In this document: piece after piece, positions 1 to 9,445 of the stretch | How positions within the stretch are numbered: the first letter of the stretch is position 1 | Layout of the letters: each line of letters starts with the position of its first letter | DNA from: Pelomonas caseinilytica | GTDB taxonomy: Bacteria > Pseudomonadota > Gammaproteobacteria > Burkholderiales > Burkholderiaceae_C | Length of the DNA: 64,000 nucleotides | Direction: 5' to 3' | Assembly (NCBI RefSeq): GCF_021353235.1 | Contig: NZ_JAJTWT010000002.1 | Location: forward strand, 248,001-312,000 | Position numbers and translations under genes: made by a program | The notes under the pieces: generated by a model | The model's input: only the letters and a program-made list of their open reading frames with translations | What the model was told of the DNA's origin: nothing | The model's database searches: none

Positions 1-1038
1 CTCAGCCTGGACCTGCAGTGGCAGGGCAGCGCCCAGGGCGTCTTCCCGCTGGCGCTGGAGGCGAGCGATGACCTGAGGCATTGGCGCCCGCTGAACCCCG
101 AGGCGGCGGTGCTGCACCTGGAGCGCGACGGCCAGCAGCTCCACCAGGCCGAAGTGGCCCTGGACGCCGCCCAGGCGCGCTATCTGCGCCTGACCTGGCT
201 GGGCCAGCCCCTGTCTCTCAGCCGCGCCACGGTGGAGCACCTCGACCAGCGCCTGCCCGCCCCGGTGCTGCAGTGGACGCCGCCACGCCCACCCGACCGC
301 TGCGACGAGCGCGCCTGCACCTGGGCCCTGCCGCCGCGGCTGCCGCTGGACGCCCTGCGCCTGGACCTGGCCGAGCCCAACACCGTGGCCGTCGTGCGCC
401 TCTCCGAGCCCGCCGCGCCGGCCGCCCAGGCCGGCCCGTTCAGGCGGCATCACGCCCTGCACGGCCTGCGCCACCGGCACGCAGGCCGCAGCGGCGAGTC
501 GCCCGCCCCGCACGATGTCGAGGTCTGGCAGGGCGTGCTGTGGCGGCTGGACCTGAACACCGCCTCCAGCAGCGACGCCAGCCGCGAAAGCCGCCAGCCC
601 GTCATCGCCCTGGACGGCCGCGCCAGCCCCAGCCTGCGCCTGCAGGCGCGGCGGTCGACCCGCGAATGGGGCGCCACGCCGCCCACGCTGGCGGTCGGCA
701 GCCGCACGCGCGAGCTGGTCTTCCTGGCGCGGGATGCCGGCCCCGTGCGGCTGGCCTGGGGCGATCCGCAGGCGCCCGGCCAGCCCCTGGCCCCCAGCGA
801 GCTGATGCCGCTGGGCCGGGCCGGCACGCCAAGCCCCGCGAGCGTCAGCCTGCCGGCGCTGGCCTTCCCGGCCCTGCCGCTCGAGCCGGCGGCGGCCCCG
901 GCCTCGGGCGCCCGGGCCGATGCCGGGCACATGCCCTGGCTCTGGGCCGCGCTCGCCGCCGGGCTGCTGCTGCTGGCCGGCATGGCCTGGAGCCTGCTGC
1001 GCAGCACGCGCGAGGCGCCCGACGGCGCCGGGCACTGA
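1..1038 (+). CDS. DUF3999 family membrane-anchored protein (5' end outside window)
   Basis: The frame is open from the first base, so the N-terminus and signal peptide lie upstream; 345 residues are visible. The visible part is a beta-rich extracytoplasmic region with short W/L-rich strands, then a single hydrophobic segment near residues 312-330 and a short basic tail, which is the usual DUF3999 layout (large periplasmic region, C-terminal anchor). The function of this family is unknown. In other proteobacteria it often sits next to a DUF2339 membrane protein (family knowledge), which would be off the left edge here. The next gene starts 34 bases downstream on the same strand. The family call rests on overall pattern, not on a catalytic motif. 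Confidence 0.7.
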   Translation, partial: LSLDLQWQGSAQGVFPLALEASDDLRHWRPLNPEAAVLHLERDGQQLHQAEVALDAAQARYLRLTWLGQPLSLSRATVEHLDQRLPAPVLQWTPPRPPDRCDERACTWALPPRLPLDALRLDLAEPNTVAVVRLSEPAAPAAQAGPFRRHHALHGLRHRHAGRSGESPAPHDVEVWQGVLWRLDLNTASSSDASRESRQPVIALDGRASPSLRLQARRSTREWGATPPTLAVGSRTRELVFLARDAGPVRLAWGDPQAPGQPLAPSELMPLGRAGTPSPASVSLPALAFPALPLEPAAAPASGARADAGHMPWLWAALAAGLLLLAGMAWSLLRSTREAPDGAGH

Positions 1039-1072
1039 CGCATACTGGCCGCTCCGTCCGGAGGAGTTGACC

Positions 1073-2662
1073 ATGGCCCTGCTGCGTTGCGTCTTCGTCA
1101 TCCTGGCCGCGCTGGGCGCGCAGGCCGCGCCGGCCCAGAGCCTGCGCTGGGCCAGCCAGGGCGACATGCAGACCACCGACCCGCATTCGCAGAACGAGGT
1201 CATGACCAACAGCCTCAACAACCAGGTCTACGAAGGCCTGACGCGGCGGATGCGGGACATGAGCATGGGCCCGGCGCTGGCGACCGAGTGGAGCCAGGTC
1301 TCGCCGCGGGTCTGGCGCTTCAAGCTGCGCCCCGGCGTGAAGTTCCACGACGGCACGCCCTTCACGGCCGACGACGTGGTCTTCTCGATGCAGCGGCTGC
1401 GCGACCCCAATGCGCCGCAGCGCGTCTACGCCAATGCCGTGGGCATCCCGCGGGCGGTCGACCCGCTGACGGTGGAGTTCGTGCTCGACAAGCCCAACCC
1501 CATCGTGCCGGAGCTGATGGCCAACCTCTTCATCATGAGCCGGCGCTGGTGCGAGGAGCACCGCGTCACCCGGCCGCTGGACTTCAAGAAGCAGGAGGAG
1601 TCTTATGCCAGCCAGCACGCCAACGGCACCGGACCCTTCATCCTCGTCAGCCGCCAGCCGGGGGGAAAGACGGTGTTCAAGCGCAACCCGGCCTGGTGGA
1701 ACCGCTTCGAGGGCAACCTGCAGGAGTTCACCTACCTGCCCATCTCCAATGACGCCACTCGCACCGCCGCCCTCATCTCCGGCGAGGTCGACTTCGTCCT
1801 CGACCCGCCGCCGCGCGACGTGGCCCGGCTGCGCACCCTGCCCCAGCTCAAGGTGCTCGACGGCGAGGAGAACCGCCTGATCTTCATCGGCATGGACCAG
1901 ACCCGCGACCGGCTGCTCTACGGCCAGGCCCCCGGCGACCGCAACCCCTTCAAGGACCTGCGGGTGCGCAAGGCCCTCTACCACGCCATCGACATCGAGG
2001 CCATCAAGGCCAAGCTGATGAGCGGCTACGCCGTGCTCACCGGCGGCCTGACGTCTTCGTCGCGCGGCGCCTACGGCGACCCTGCCTTGGAGGCCCGCCT
2101 GCCCTACGACCCGGGCCTGGCCCGCCGGCTGCTGGCCGAGGCCGGCTACCCGGACGGCATCGAGGTGACCATGGACTGCCCCAACAACCGCTACGTCAAC
2201 GACGAGCGCCTGTGTATCGCCCTGGCCGGCATGTGGGCCCAGGTGAAGGTGAAGGTCAAGGTCAACGCCATGCCGCGCACCCTCTTCTTCCCCAAGATCG
2301 AGAAGTTCGACACCAGCCTCTACCTGGCCGGCTGGGGCGGTGGCTCGACGGACGCCGAGGTCATGCTGACCCCGGTGCTGCGCAACCGCGGCGAGCAGGG
2401 CGTGGGCGTGGCCAATTACGGCGGCTCCGTCAACGCCGAGGGCGACGCCCTTGCGGCGGCCTCCACGACCGAGACCGACCCCGTCAAGCGCGAGGCCCTG
2501 GTCAAGGCGGCGCTGAAGTCCTTCCGCGAGCAGGTCAACATCATTCCGCTGCACCGCCAGGTCATCCCCTGGGCCATGCGCCGCGAAGTGAGCATTCCGC
2601 ACTCGCCCAACAACTGGGCCAACATGGACTGGGTCACGGTGGGGCCATCGGCAAGCCGCTAG
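1073..2662 (+). CDS. ABC transporter substrate-binding protein, peptide/nickel type (SBP_bac_5)
   Basis: This is a 529-residue periplasmic solute-binding protein of the DppA/OppA class. The start ATG has a strong ribosome site GGAGGAG (1060-1066) six bases upstream and is followed by a signal peptide (hydrophobic residues 5-20, AxA-type cleavage near residue 22). The family core is clear: a motif near residues 80-110 with KFHDGTPFTADDVVFSM, then the NGTGPF element. No permease or ATPase gene lies next to it, so the transporter partners are encoded elsewhere or the protein serves another system. One oddity is a VKVKVKV run near residues 393-399, built from repeated GTSAAG codons, where homologues usually have a shorter V-x-V. 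Substrate is unknown; a peptide or small amphipathic compound is likely. Confidence 0.85.
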   Translation: MALLRCVFVILAALGAQAAPAQSLRWASQGDMQTTDPHSQNEVMTNSLNNQVYEGLTRRMRDMSMGPALATEWSQVSPRVWRFKLRPGVKFHDGTPFTADDVVFSMQRLRDPNAPQRVYANAVGIPRAVDPLTVEFVLDKPNPIVPELMANLFIMSRRWCEEHRVTRPLDFKKQEESYASQHANGTGPFILVSRQPGGKTVFKRNPAWWNRFEGNLQEFTYLPISNDATRTAALISGEVDFVLDPPPRDVARLRTLPQLKVLDGEENRLIFIGMDQTRDRLLYGQAPGDRNPFKDLRVRKALYHAIDIEAIKAKLMSGYAVLTGGLTSSSRGAYGDPALEARLPYDPGLARRLLAEAGYPDGIEVTMDCPNNRYVNDERLCIALAGMWAQVKVKVKVNAMPRTLFFPKIEKFDTSLYLAGWGGGSTDAEVMLTPVLRNRGEQGVGVANYGGSVNAEGDALAAASTTETDPVKREALVKAALKSFREQVNIIPLHRQVIPWAMRREVSIPHSPNNWANMDWVTVGPSASR

Positions 2663-2672
2663 AATGCCTCCC

Positions 2673-2711
2673 AACGCCGCGCTTCTCAGTCTTGCGCGGC
2701 GTTTCATTTTT
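2673..2711 (+). terminator. Rho-independent terminator after the substrate-binding gene
   Basis: A perfect 10-bp inverted repeat (AACGCCGCGC at 2673-2682 with GCGCGGCGTT at 2694-2703) and an 11-base loop are followed by TCATTTTT. It begins 10 bases after the stop codon at 2662. Confidence 0.8.
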
Positions 2712-2812
2712 CTGGCCCCCGCACGCGGCCTGGCCTGCCCGAAGACTGGTGTCGCCGCCCGGCGGCACGGCAGGCCCCGGTGAACGTTGGCGTGCTCCCC
2801 CTATTGGATTCG

Positions 2813-4327
2813 ATGAGTTTCGACACCCTCGGCCTCGCAGCTCCGCTGCTCAAGGCCATCGCCGACGCCGGCTACACCACCCCCACCCCCATCCAGGCGC
2901 AAGCCATTCCCGCCGTGCTGAAGGGCGGCGACCTGATGGCCGGCGCCCAGACCGGCACCGGCAAGACCGCCGGCTTCACCCTGCCGATGCTGCACCGCCT
3001 GCAGGCCGGCCCCCGTGCCACCAACAAGTTCGGCCGCCCGGCCGTGCGCGCCCTGGTGCTGACCCCCACCCGCGAACTCGCCGCCCAGGTCGAGGAGAGC
3101 GTGCAGACCTACGGCAAGTACCTGCCCCAGCTCAAGAGCATGGTCATGTTCGGCGGCGTCGGCATGCAGCCTCAGGTCGACAAGCTCAAGGCCGGCGTGG
3201 ACATCCTCGTGGCCACGCCCGGCCGCCTGCTCGACCACGCGGGCCTGGGCAACCTCGACCTGAGCAAGGTCGAGATCCTGGTGCTGGACGAAGCCGACCG
3301 CATGCTCGACATGGGCTTCATCCACGACATCAAGAAGGTGCTCGCCCTGCTGCCGGCCAAGAAGCAGAGCCTGCTCTTCAGCGCCACCTTCAGCGACGAC
3401 ATCAAGGCCCTGGCCGACCGGCTGCTCAACCAGCCCGAGCTCATCGAGGTCGCCCGCCGCAACCAGACCAACGACCAGATCGCGCAGAAGGTCCACCCCG
3501 TGGGCCGCGAGCGCAAGAAGGAGCTGCTGGTCCACCTGATCAAGAGCGGCGACTGGCACCAGGTCCTCGTCTTCACCCGCATGAAGCACGGCGCCAACCG
3601 CCTGACCGACTACCTCAACGACCAGGGCATCAGCGCCATGGCCATCCACGGCAACAAGAGCCAGGGTGCGCGCACCAAGGCCCTGGCCGACTTCAAGAGC
3701 GGCTCCCTCACCTGCCTGGTGGCCACCGACATCGCCGCGCGCGGCATCGACATCGACCAGTTGCCCCACGTCGTCAACTTCGAGCTGCCCAACGTGCCCG
3801 AGGACTACGTGCACCGCATCGGCCGCACCGGCCGCGCCGGTGCCCAGGGCGAGGCCGTCAGCCTCGTCTGCGTGGACGAGAACGGCTTCCTGCGCGACAT
3901 CGAGAAGCTCATCAAGCGCGAGATTCCCAAGGAGATCGTGCCCGGCTTCGCGCCCGACCCGGGCGAGAAGGCCGAGCCCATCGTGCTGGGCCGCACCGTG
4001 CTCAACCCCAACGGTAGCCGGGGCCGCAACCCCAACCCGCCGCAGCACGCCGGACGTGGCGGCCGGGGCGGCAACGGCGGCGGCGGTGGCCGTGGCGGCG
4101 ACAACCGCGGCGGCTCGCGCGACGGCGGCCGTGACGGCCAGGGCCGCTCCGGCGGCAAGCCCGCCGCCAAGCCCGGCAGCCACACCGGCGTGGGCGGCGC
4201 GCGCACCGCGCCCAAGCCGCATGCCGAGCACGCGCCCCGCGCCGCTGGTGCCCAGCCGGCCCGCGGCAACGGCGGCGGCGCGCCGCGCCACAACAACGGC
4301 CCGCGCCTGACGCAGCCCAAGCGCTGA
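2813..4327 (+). CDS. rhlE: DEAD-box ATP-dependent RNA helicase, RhlE type
   Basis: This 504-residue protein unwinds RNA duplexes, probably in ribosome assembly, RNA decay or cold adaptation. The start was set at the ATG giving MSFDTLGL, matching the typical RhlE N-terminus; a GTG at 2780 would add 11 unlike residues. Motifs run in the expected order: Q-motif with TPIQAQAIP, motif I AQTGTGKT near residue 45, PTREL, DEAD at 159-162 in [16 protein letters not shown] in LFSATF, and [10 protein letters not shown] near residue 333. From about residue 400 there is a low-complexity Gly/Arg/Asn tail with RGG-like repeats, then an Ala/Pro/Lys stretch, a common RNA-binding extension in betaproteobacterial RhlE proteins. 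It is monocistronic between two hairpins. Confidence 0.9.
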   Translation: MSFDTLGLAAPLLKAIADAGYTTPTPIQAQAIPAVLKGGDLMAGAQTGTGKTAGFTLPMLHRLQAGPRATNKFGRPAVRALVLTPTRELAAQVEESVQTYGKYLPQLKSMVMFGGVGMQPQVDKLKAGVDILVATPGRLLDHAGLGNLDLSKVEILVLDEADRMLDMGFIHDIKKVLALLPAKKQSLLFSATFSDDIKALADRLLNQPELIEVARRNQTNDQIAQKVHPVGRERKKELLVHLIKSGDWHQVLVFTRMKHGANRLTDYLNDQGISAMAIHGNKSQGARTKALADFKSGSLTCLVATDIAARGIDIDQLPHVVNFELPNVPEDYVHRIGRTGRAGAQGEAVSLVCVDENGFLRDIEKLIKREIPKEIVPGFAPDPGEKAEPIVLGRTVLNPNGSRGRNPNPPQHAGRGGRGGNGGGGGRGGDNRGGSRDGGRDGQGRSGGKPAAKPGSHTGVGGARTAPKPHAEHAPRAAGAQPARGNGGGAPRHNNGPRLTQPKR

Positions 4328-4393
4328 GCGACGACCGAGCACGGCGCCTGCGCCATGCAGGGCGCAGGGCATGACAGCGCCCTCAGACCGTCC

Positions 4394-4416
4394 ACGGCCC
4401 GCCCCGCGCGGGCCGT
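4394..4416 (+). terminator. Possible terminator after rhlE
   Basis: A GC-rich hairpin (ACGGCCCG at 4394-4401 pairing with CGGGCCGT at 4409-4416) stands between rhlE and the next gene. Only a weak T-rich stretch follows, so it is a poor intrinsic terminator and may only stabilise the 3' end. Confidence 0.4.
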
Positions 4417-4450
4417 TCTGCATTCGGCCGCGCTGCTCTAATCCCGCCCC

Positions 4451-7400
4451 ATGCCCAAACCGCCGCGACCACCCGCCAACGATCTCCAGTTCCGTCTGCC
4501 CGATGGCCGCGTCATGTCCGCCGTGGACATGCTGAAGCAGGCCCGAGCATCCAAACCGGGCGCGCCGCCGGCCGAAAAGCTGCCCGAAGCCGACCTGCAG
4601 ACCATCCTGGACGCCTTGCTCTTGCTCGGCGGCAAGGCGCCCATCGCCCACGTCGCGCAGTGGCTGCAGATGACGGATCGCGAGCGTGCCAACGGCCAGG
4701 CTTTCACCCTCGCCAACGCGCGCGACGGCCTGCGCCAGTTGCTGGCCGAAGGCCGGGCTGAAACCGCCCATGGCGGCATGACCTTCGTCCACCTAGCCGA
4801 CCACGCCGACCGCCTGCAGCAACTGCTGCAACAGCCCCACCGCGAGCGCCTGTGGCGCCAGCGCGTGCATCTCCTCAGCCCCGGTCGCGGCCACTGGCAG
4901 GACCCCATCGGCTGGGTCAGCTTGCGCGGCGCCGACGACGTCACCTCCACGCTGCGGCTGATGCTGTTCTCCGGCATGGGCATCGAGGATTTCCGCCGCC
5001 ACCTGTCAGGGCCGCTGCGCGCGCTGGACCAGCCCCATCTCATCGCCAGCGCCTTCACCCAACCCTGGCTGCCGCAGGCGCTGGAACTGATGGACCCCGG
5101 GTTGCGCGACGGCCTGATGGGCCAGTTGCTGGACCAATTGCCCGCCGCCCACCCGCTGCGCCGCCAGATCGGCGACTGGCTGCAGGCCCGGCCCCGCCCG
5201 CTGACGCTCGAGATGCGCGTGCGCCTGGCCGAGGACGCCATGCTGGCCCTGGACTTCGACCGCGCCGAGGCGCACCTCGCCGGCATCGAGGGCCCCGCCG
5301 TCACGCTTCTGGCGGCCACCCGCGCCTTCGCCGCTGGCCGCTGGCCCGAGGCCGCCGCAGGCTTCGAAGCCGCCATCAAGGCCATCCACGCTGCTAGCCG
5401 CAGCCGCCGCGGCGCGCTGTCGCTGGATGTGGCGCGGCCCTATCTGCTCAGCCTGCTGGCCCAGGACGACCCGCAGCACTGGGAGCAGGCGCGCAAATAC
5501 GCCATCGGCGAGTCGGGCACGCGCTCGCCCAGCCCTTATGACGACTGGGGGCTGTGGGCCCATGCCATCGGCTGCCGCCTCGGTCACGACAGCCCCATCG
5601 ACGCCGCCTTCCAGCCCCGCCCCGGCAGCGACGCCATGCAGGTGGACCGCCTGCTGCTGCTCGCCTGGCTGGGCCGTCCCGCCAGCGGCTGGACGGCGCC
5701 GCTGCTGCAGGCCGCCACCGAGGCCGTCCAGCCGCAGCCCCTGCTCGCCGAACTGCTCGGCGCCGCACTGCAGCGGCTGGACCTCGGCGGCGCCCCGCCC
5801 GCGCGCATTGCCAGCCCCTTCGGCGCGCCGAAGGAAGCCTGGCAGGACGCCCTCGCCGCCATCACCGCGCTGAGCCAGGACGGCAAGGCGGCCGGCGCGG
5901 CCGGCAACCAGCCCGACCTCGCCTGGCAGCTCAGCCTCGACGCCGCTGGCCGCGTCAAGACGCTGGAACCGCTGGAGATGCACGTCGGGGCGCGCGGCGG
6001 CGTGAAGTTCAAGGCGGCCAGCCTCAGCAAGCTCAAGAAGCAGGGGGCCCAGCGCAATCGCGACAACCTCGTGCTGCGCCACATCGAACGCGACGCCTGG
6101 GCGGGTGCGCGCGACCTGAGGCTGGACGTGACCCAGGCCCTCGTCGCCCTCGTCGGCCACCCCCACCTGATGTTCGCCGACGCCCCCGGCCAGTGGGTCG
6201 AATTGAGCGAAGGCCTGCCGACGCTGGAAGTCCGCCGCGTCGGCGACGCCTTCGAGTTCCACATCCAGCCGCCCCTCGTCACGGCCGAGCCCGCGCCGGA
6301 TGGCCAGCGCTTCGGCAACCAGGCCGAACTGGAGCAGGAGCGCCGCAACAGCCAGCGCGTGGAGCGCACCGGCCCGGGCCGCGCGACCCTCATCCGCATC
6401 ACGCCCGTCCAGCGCCGCGTGGCCGAGCTGGTGGCGCAGGGCTGGCGCGTGCCTGCACATGCCACCGCCGAGCTGGGCGCCGCCCTGCAGGTGCTGACGG
6501 GCCATTTCCAGCTGCATTCCGACGCCGAGGCCGGCCAGCGCGTGGCCGGCGACAGCCGCCTGCATGCCCGCCTCACGCCCCAGGGCGAGGGCCTGTCGCT
6601 GCTGCTCGTCGCCCAGCCCTTCGGCGACTTCGGCCCCGCCGTCACGCCGGGCCAGGGCCGCGAGCGCCTGATGTGCCTGCATGAAGGCGTGAGCCTGGCC
6701 ACCGAGCGCGACCTGGCCGCCGAAAGCCGGCACCGCGCCGAAGTCATCGCCGCCCTGCCCTTCCTCGACCCCGAGCAGCCGCCCGACCAGCCCTGGCTCC
6801 TGGCCGACCCCGAGCAAGCCCTGGCCGCCGTCGAGCGCCTGCCCGCCCTGCCCGGCATCGCCGCCCTGGCCTGGCCCAAGGGCAAGCCGGTGCGCGTGCT
6901 GCCGCTGGACGGCGCGGCCGTGCAGATCAACGTCAGCAGCGGGCGCGACTGGCTGGGCCTGAGCGGCGAGGCCTGCGTCGACGAAGGCCGGGTGCTGGGC
7001 CTGCAGGAGCTGCTGGCCCTGAGCCGCGGCAGCAAGAGCCGATTCGTCCGCCTGGCCGAGGGCCATTACCTCGCGCTGTCCGAACAGCTGCGCCAGCAGT
7101 TGCGCGACCTGGACGCGCTGAGCCAGGTCCGCAAGGGCGAGCTGCAGCTGCCCGCCGCCGGCTCGGCTTGGCTGGACCAGGGCCTGGCCGGCGTGCAACT
7201 GGCCGGCGACCGCGGCTGGCGAACCCGTGTCGAACAGCTCGCCGCCGCGGCCGCGCTGCAGCCCCGCGTTCCGAAGTCGCTGCGCGCCGAACTGCGCGGC
7301 TACCAGGTCGAGGGCCTTGCCTGGATGAGCCGCCTGGCCGCGGCCGGCTTCGGCGCCTGCCTGGCCGACGACATGGGCCTGGGCAAGACGGTGCAGGCCC

Positions 7401-8677
7401 TTGCCCTGCTCATCGATCGCGCGGCCGACGGGCCGGCGCTGGTCATCGCGCCCACCTCGGTCTGCGGCAACTGGCTGGCCGAATGCAGCGCCTTCGCGCC
7501 CTCGCTGAAGGCGCAGGGCTATGCGGATGCCAGCGACCGCGGCGCGCTGCTCGCCGCGGCCGGCCCCGGCGACGTCATCGTCGCCAGCTACGCCCTTGCG
7601 CAGATCGACGTCGAGGCCTTCGCCGCCATCCGCTGGCATACGCTGGTGCTGGACGAGGCCCAGGCGCTGAAGAACGCGGCCACCAAACGCGCCAGGTCCG
7701 TCGCCGAGCTCGACGCCGGCTTTCGCCTGGCGCTGTCGGGCACGCCGGTGGAAAACCGGCTCGCGGACCTGTGGTCGCTGATGAATCTCATCAATCCCGG
7801 CCTGCTGGGCACGGCGGCGCAGTTCAACGAGCGCTTCGCCGGGCCCATCGAGCGCCAGCAGGACGCGTCTGCCCGCGCAAGGCTGCGCCGCATCGTCGCG
7901 CCCTTCCTGCTGCGCCGGACCAAGGCCCAGGTGCTGCAAGACCTGCCCGCCCGCACCGAGATCGTCCACCGTGTGGAGCCGAGCGAGCAGGAGCGCCACT
8001 TCCTTGAAGCCCTGCGCCGCGATGCCCGGGCCGCCGTGGCCCAGGCCGCTGCCGACCCCGAGCGCGGGGCACCGATGCAGGTGCTGGCCGAGCTGATGCG
8101 GCTGCGCCGCGCCGCCTGCGACCCGCGCCTGGTGTCGCCCGAGCTGGGCCTGGTGGGCAGCAAGATGGCCGAGTTCGAGCGCATCGTGCGCGAGCTGGTG
8201 GAGGGCGGCCACAAGGCCCTCGTCTTCAGCCAGTTCACCGACTATCTCGACCTGCTGGGGGAGCGCCTCACGCAGATGAGCCTGGCCTTCCAGCGCCTGG
8301 ACGGCAGCACGCCCCAGGCCGAGCGCACGAAACGCGTCGCCGCCTTCCAGCGCGGAGATGCCGACGGGGGCGAGGTCTTCCTGATCAGCCTGAAGGCCGG
8401 CGGCTTTGGCCTGAACCTGACGGTGGCCGACTATGTGCTCATCGTCGATCCCTGGTGGAACCCCGCTGCCGAGGACCAGGCCGCCGGCCGCGCCCACCGC
8501 ATGGGCCAGCAGCGGCCCGTGACCGTGTACCGGCTGGTGACGGCGGGCTCGGTGGAGGAGCGCATCATCGAGCTGCACCGCGACAAGCGCGGCCTGGCCG
8601 AAGGCATGCTGGAGGGTGACGGGCAGGTGGCGCCGTTGGATGCGGCAGCGTTGGCCGCCCTGCTGGAGGATAAGTAG
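4451..8677 (+). CDS. Very large SNF2/Swi2-family DEAD/DEAH-box helicase
   Basis: This 1408-residue protein has a SNF2 ATPase core in its last third. The core has LRGYQVEGLAWM, Walker A DDMGLGKT near residue 975, a DEAQ box (VLDEAQALKN) near 1065, SGTPVENR, the helicase C-terminal lobe starting at KALVFSQFTDYL near 1254, LKAGGFGLNLT, and the arginine-finger segment QAAGRAHRMGQ. The first 900 or so residues are Ala/Leu/Arg-rich and unassigned; the early part may hold helical repeats, and no Cys/His zinc cluster of the SWIM type was noticed. Bacterial SNF2 proteins use ATP to translocate on duplex DNA or recycle RNA polymerase, and some act in phage defence. A toxin-antitoxin pair starts 48 bases downstream. 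The specific role is not known. Confidence 0.9.
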   Translation: MPKPPRPPANDLQFRLPDGRVMSAVDMLKQARASKPGAPPAEKLPEADLQTILDALLLLGGKAPIAHVAQWLQMTDRERANGQAFTLANARDGLRQLLAEGRAETAHGGMTFVHLADHADRLQQLLQQPHRERLWRQRVHLLSPGRGHWQDPIGWVSLRGADDVTSTLRLMLFSGMGIEDFRRHLSGPLRALDQPHLIASAFTQPWLPQALELMDPGLRDGLMGQLLDQLPAAHPLRRQIGDWLQARPRPLTLEMRVRLAEDAMLALDFDRAEAHLAGIEGPAVTLLAATRAFAAGRWPEAAAGFEAAIKAIHAASRSRRGALSLDVARPYLLSLLAQDDPQHWEQARKYAIGESGTRSPSPYDDWGLWAHAIGCRLGHDSPIDAAFQPRPGSDAMQVDRLLLLAWLGRPASGWTAPLLQAATEAVQPQPLLAELLGAALQRLDLGGAPPARIASPFGAPKEAWQDALAAITALSQDGKAAGAAGNQPDLAWQLSLDAAGRVKTLEPLEMHVGARGGVKFKAASLSKLKKQGAQRNRDNLVLRHIERDAWAGARDLRLDVTQALVALVGHPHLMFADAPGQWVELSEGLPTLEVRRVGDAFEFHIQPPLVTAEPAPDGQRFGNQAELEQERRNSQRVERTGPGRATLIRITPVQRRVAELVAQGWRVPAHATAELGAALQVLTGHFQLHSDAEAGQRVAGDSRLHARLTPQGEGLSLLLVAQPFGDFGPAVTPGQGRERLMCLHEGVSLATERDLAAESRHRAEVIAALPFLDPEQPPDQPWLLADPEQALAAVERLPALPGIAALAWPKGKPVRVLPLDGAAVQINVSSGRDWLGLSGEACVDEGRVLGLQELLALSRGSKSRFVRLAEGHYLALSEQLRQQLRDLDALSQVRKGELQLPAAGSAWLDQGLAGVQLAGDRGWRTRVEQLAAAAALQPRVPKSLRAELRGYQVEGLAWMSRLAAAGFGACLADDMGLGKTVQALALLIDRAADGPALVIAPTSVCGNWLAECSAFAPSLKAQGYADASDRGALLAAAGPGDVIVASYALAQIDVEAFAAIRWHTLVLDEAQALKNAATKRARSVAELDAGFRLALSGTPVENRLADLWSLMNLINPGLLGTAAQFNERFAGPIERQQDASARARLRRIVAPFLLRRTKAQVLQDLPARTEIVHRVEPSEQERHFLEALRRDARAAVAQAAADPERGAPMQVLAELMRLRRAACDPRLVSPELGLVGSKMAEFERIVRELVEGGHKALVFSQFTDYLDLLGERLTQMSLAFQRLDGSTPQAERTKRVAAFQRGDADGGEVFLISLKAGGFGLNLTVADYVLIVDPWWNPAAEDQAAGRAHRMGQQRPVTVYRLVTAGSVEERIIELHRDKRGLAEGMLEGDGQVAPLDAAALAALLEDK

Positions 8678-8692
8678 ACCGTATTCGGTCTA
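8675..8692. promoter_or_regulatory. Palindromic operator candidate for the Phd/ParE toxin-antitoxin operon
   Basis: TAGACCG-TATT-CGGTCTA is a perfect 7-bp inverted repeat with a 4-base centre. It lies 33 bases before the antitoxin ATG and overlaps the stop codon of the SNF2 gene. The heptamer TATTCGG recurs right after it (8682-8688 and 8693-8699), and TATATT at 8691-8696 could serve as a -10 element. Phd/YefM antitoxins bind such palindromes to repress their own operon; that role here is inferred. Confidence 0.5.
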
Positions 8693-8725
8693 TATTCGGC
8701 CCGCATTCTTTCAGGCAGCTCCGCC

Positions 8726-8995
8726 ATGCTCAGTGCGCAAGTCAAGCCCATCAGCTATCTCAAGAGCCACGCGGCCAGCATCGCCAACGAGATCGCGGAG
8801 TCCGGCGAACCCCTGCTCATCACGCAGAACGGTGAGGCCCGGCTGGTTGTCATGGACGTGCATGCCTACGAGCGCCAGCAGGAAACGCTTGCGCTCCTGA
8901 AACTGCTGTCGCTGGGCCAGCGCGACATCGAAGCAGGCCGCATGCGCGATGCCCATGAAGTGTTGGCTGACCTTGAGAAGGACGACGCCGCGTGA
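8726..8995 (+). CDS. Type II antitoxin, Phd/YefM family
   Basis: This 89-residue protein has the Phd/YefM fold: an N-terminal dimerisation and DNA-binding part with QVKPISYLKSHA and EIAESGEPLLITQNGEARLVVM, then an acidic helical tail that would wrap the toxin (LADLEKDDAA). Its stop codon overlaps the GTG start of the toxin by four bases (GTGA at 8992-8995), so the two are translationally coupled with antitoxin first. It should neutralise the ParE/RelE-like protein that follows and repress the operon through the palindrome at 8675-8692. Confidence 0.88.
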   Translation: MLSAQVKPISYLKSHAASIANEIAESGEPLLITQNGEARLVVMDVHAYERQQETLALLKLLSLGQRDIEAGRMRDAHEVLADLEKDDAA

Positions 8996-9315
8996 AGGTG
9001 GTCTTCCTGCCCGGGGCGGAGCAGGACCTGCGCGACATCCGCCGCGATGTTCTGAAGAAGTTCGGCGCACCGGCGTGGACAGACACGCTGAACCGACTGC
9101 GTGCCACGGTCGACACGCCGCAAGCCTCCCCGCTGTCGGGCGCCGTTCCCGACGAGGTCCGCGAACTCGGCAGCGAGCGCTACCGCCAGCTCATCTCGGG
9201 CAGGAACCGGGTCATCTACGAGCCCACTGCCGAGGTCGTCTACATCCACATCGTCTGCGATGTCCGGCGCGACCTGCGCGGGCTGCTGGCGCGGCGCCTG
9301 CTGCAAGTGCGCTGA
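8992..9315 (+). CDS. Type II toxin, ParE/RelE superfamily
   Basis: This 107-residue protein starts at a GTG overlapping the antitoxin stop. The ParE/RelE pattern is present: an N-terminal strand and helix with FLPGAEQDLRDIRRDVLKKFG, then the beta sheet segments RELGSERYRQLISGRNRVIYEP and VVYIHIVCDVRRDLRGLL. ParE members poison gyrase and RelE members cleave mRNA on the ribosome; the sequence alone does not decide between them, though the RYRQLISGRNRVIY segment is more like the ParE side. The length is normal and the frame intact, so the toxin looks functional. The 130 bases between it and the next gene hold no recognisable feature. Confidence 0.87.
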   Translation: MKVVFLPGAEQDLRDIRRDVLKKFGAPAWTDTLNRLRATVDTPQASPLSGAVPDEVRELGSERYRQLISGRNRVIYEPTAEVVYIHIVCDVRRDLRGLLARRLLQVR

Positions 9316-9445
9316 TGGGCACGGAGTCGACCTGGATCGCCGGCGCCGCCGGCCTTGTCGCCCGCGCGCCGCGGCTTGCGCTGGATCATCCCGGCCCGTC
9401 GGTGCAACTGCTCGAATCGGGTGCGATGCAAACCCTGGGAGCCCC

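Noticed and set aside
2240-2270. Short GTSAAG codon repeat (VKVKVKV) in the substrate-binding gene
   Set aside because: Probably a small in-frame slippage expansion within a beta strand; not an independent element, so mentioned only in the gene entry.
845-2707. 620-codon minus-strand frame over the substrate-binding gene
   Set aside because: Antisense shadow with His/Gly/Val/Arg repeats and no ribosome site or motif, while the plus strand encodes a clear SBP_bac_5 protein.
4055-4200. Gly-rich repeat region considered as a separate repeat element
   Set aside because: It is the coding sequence of the RGG-like tail of RhlE and stays in frame.
5006-8578. Open frame of about 1190 codons on the minus strand opposite the SNF2 gene
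   Set aside because: It is antisense to a protein with full SNF2 motifs and is rich in Gly, Ala, Gln, Val and His, the usual by-product of GC-rich codon use on the other strand. No domain motif is seen in it.
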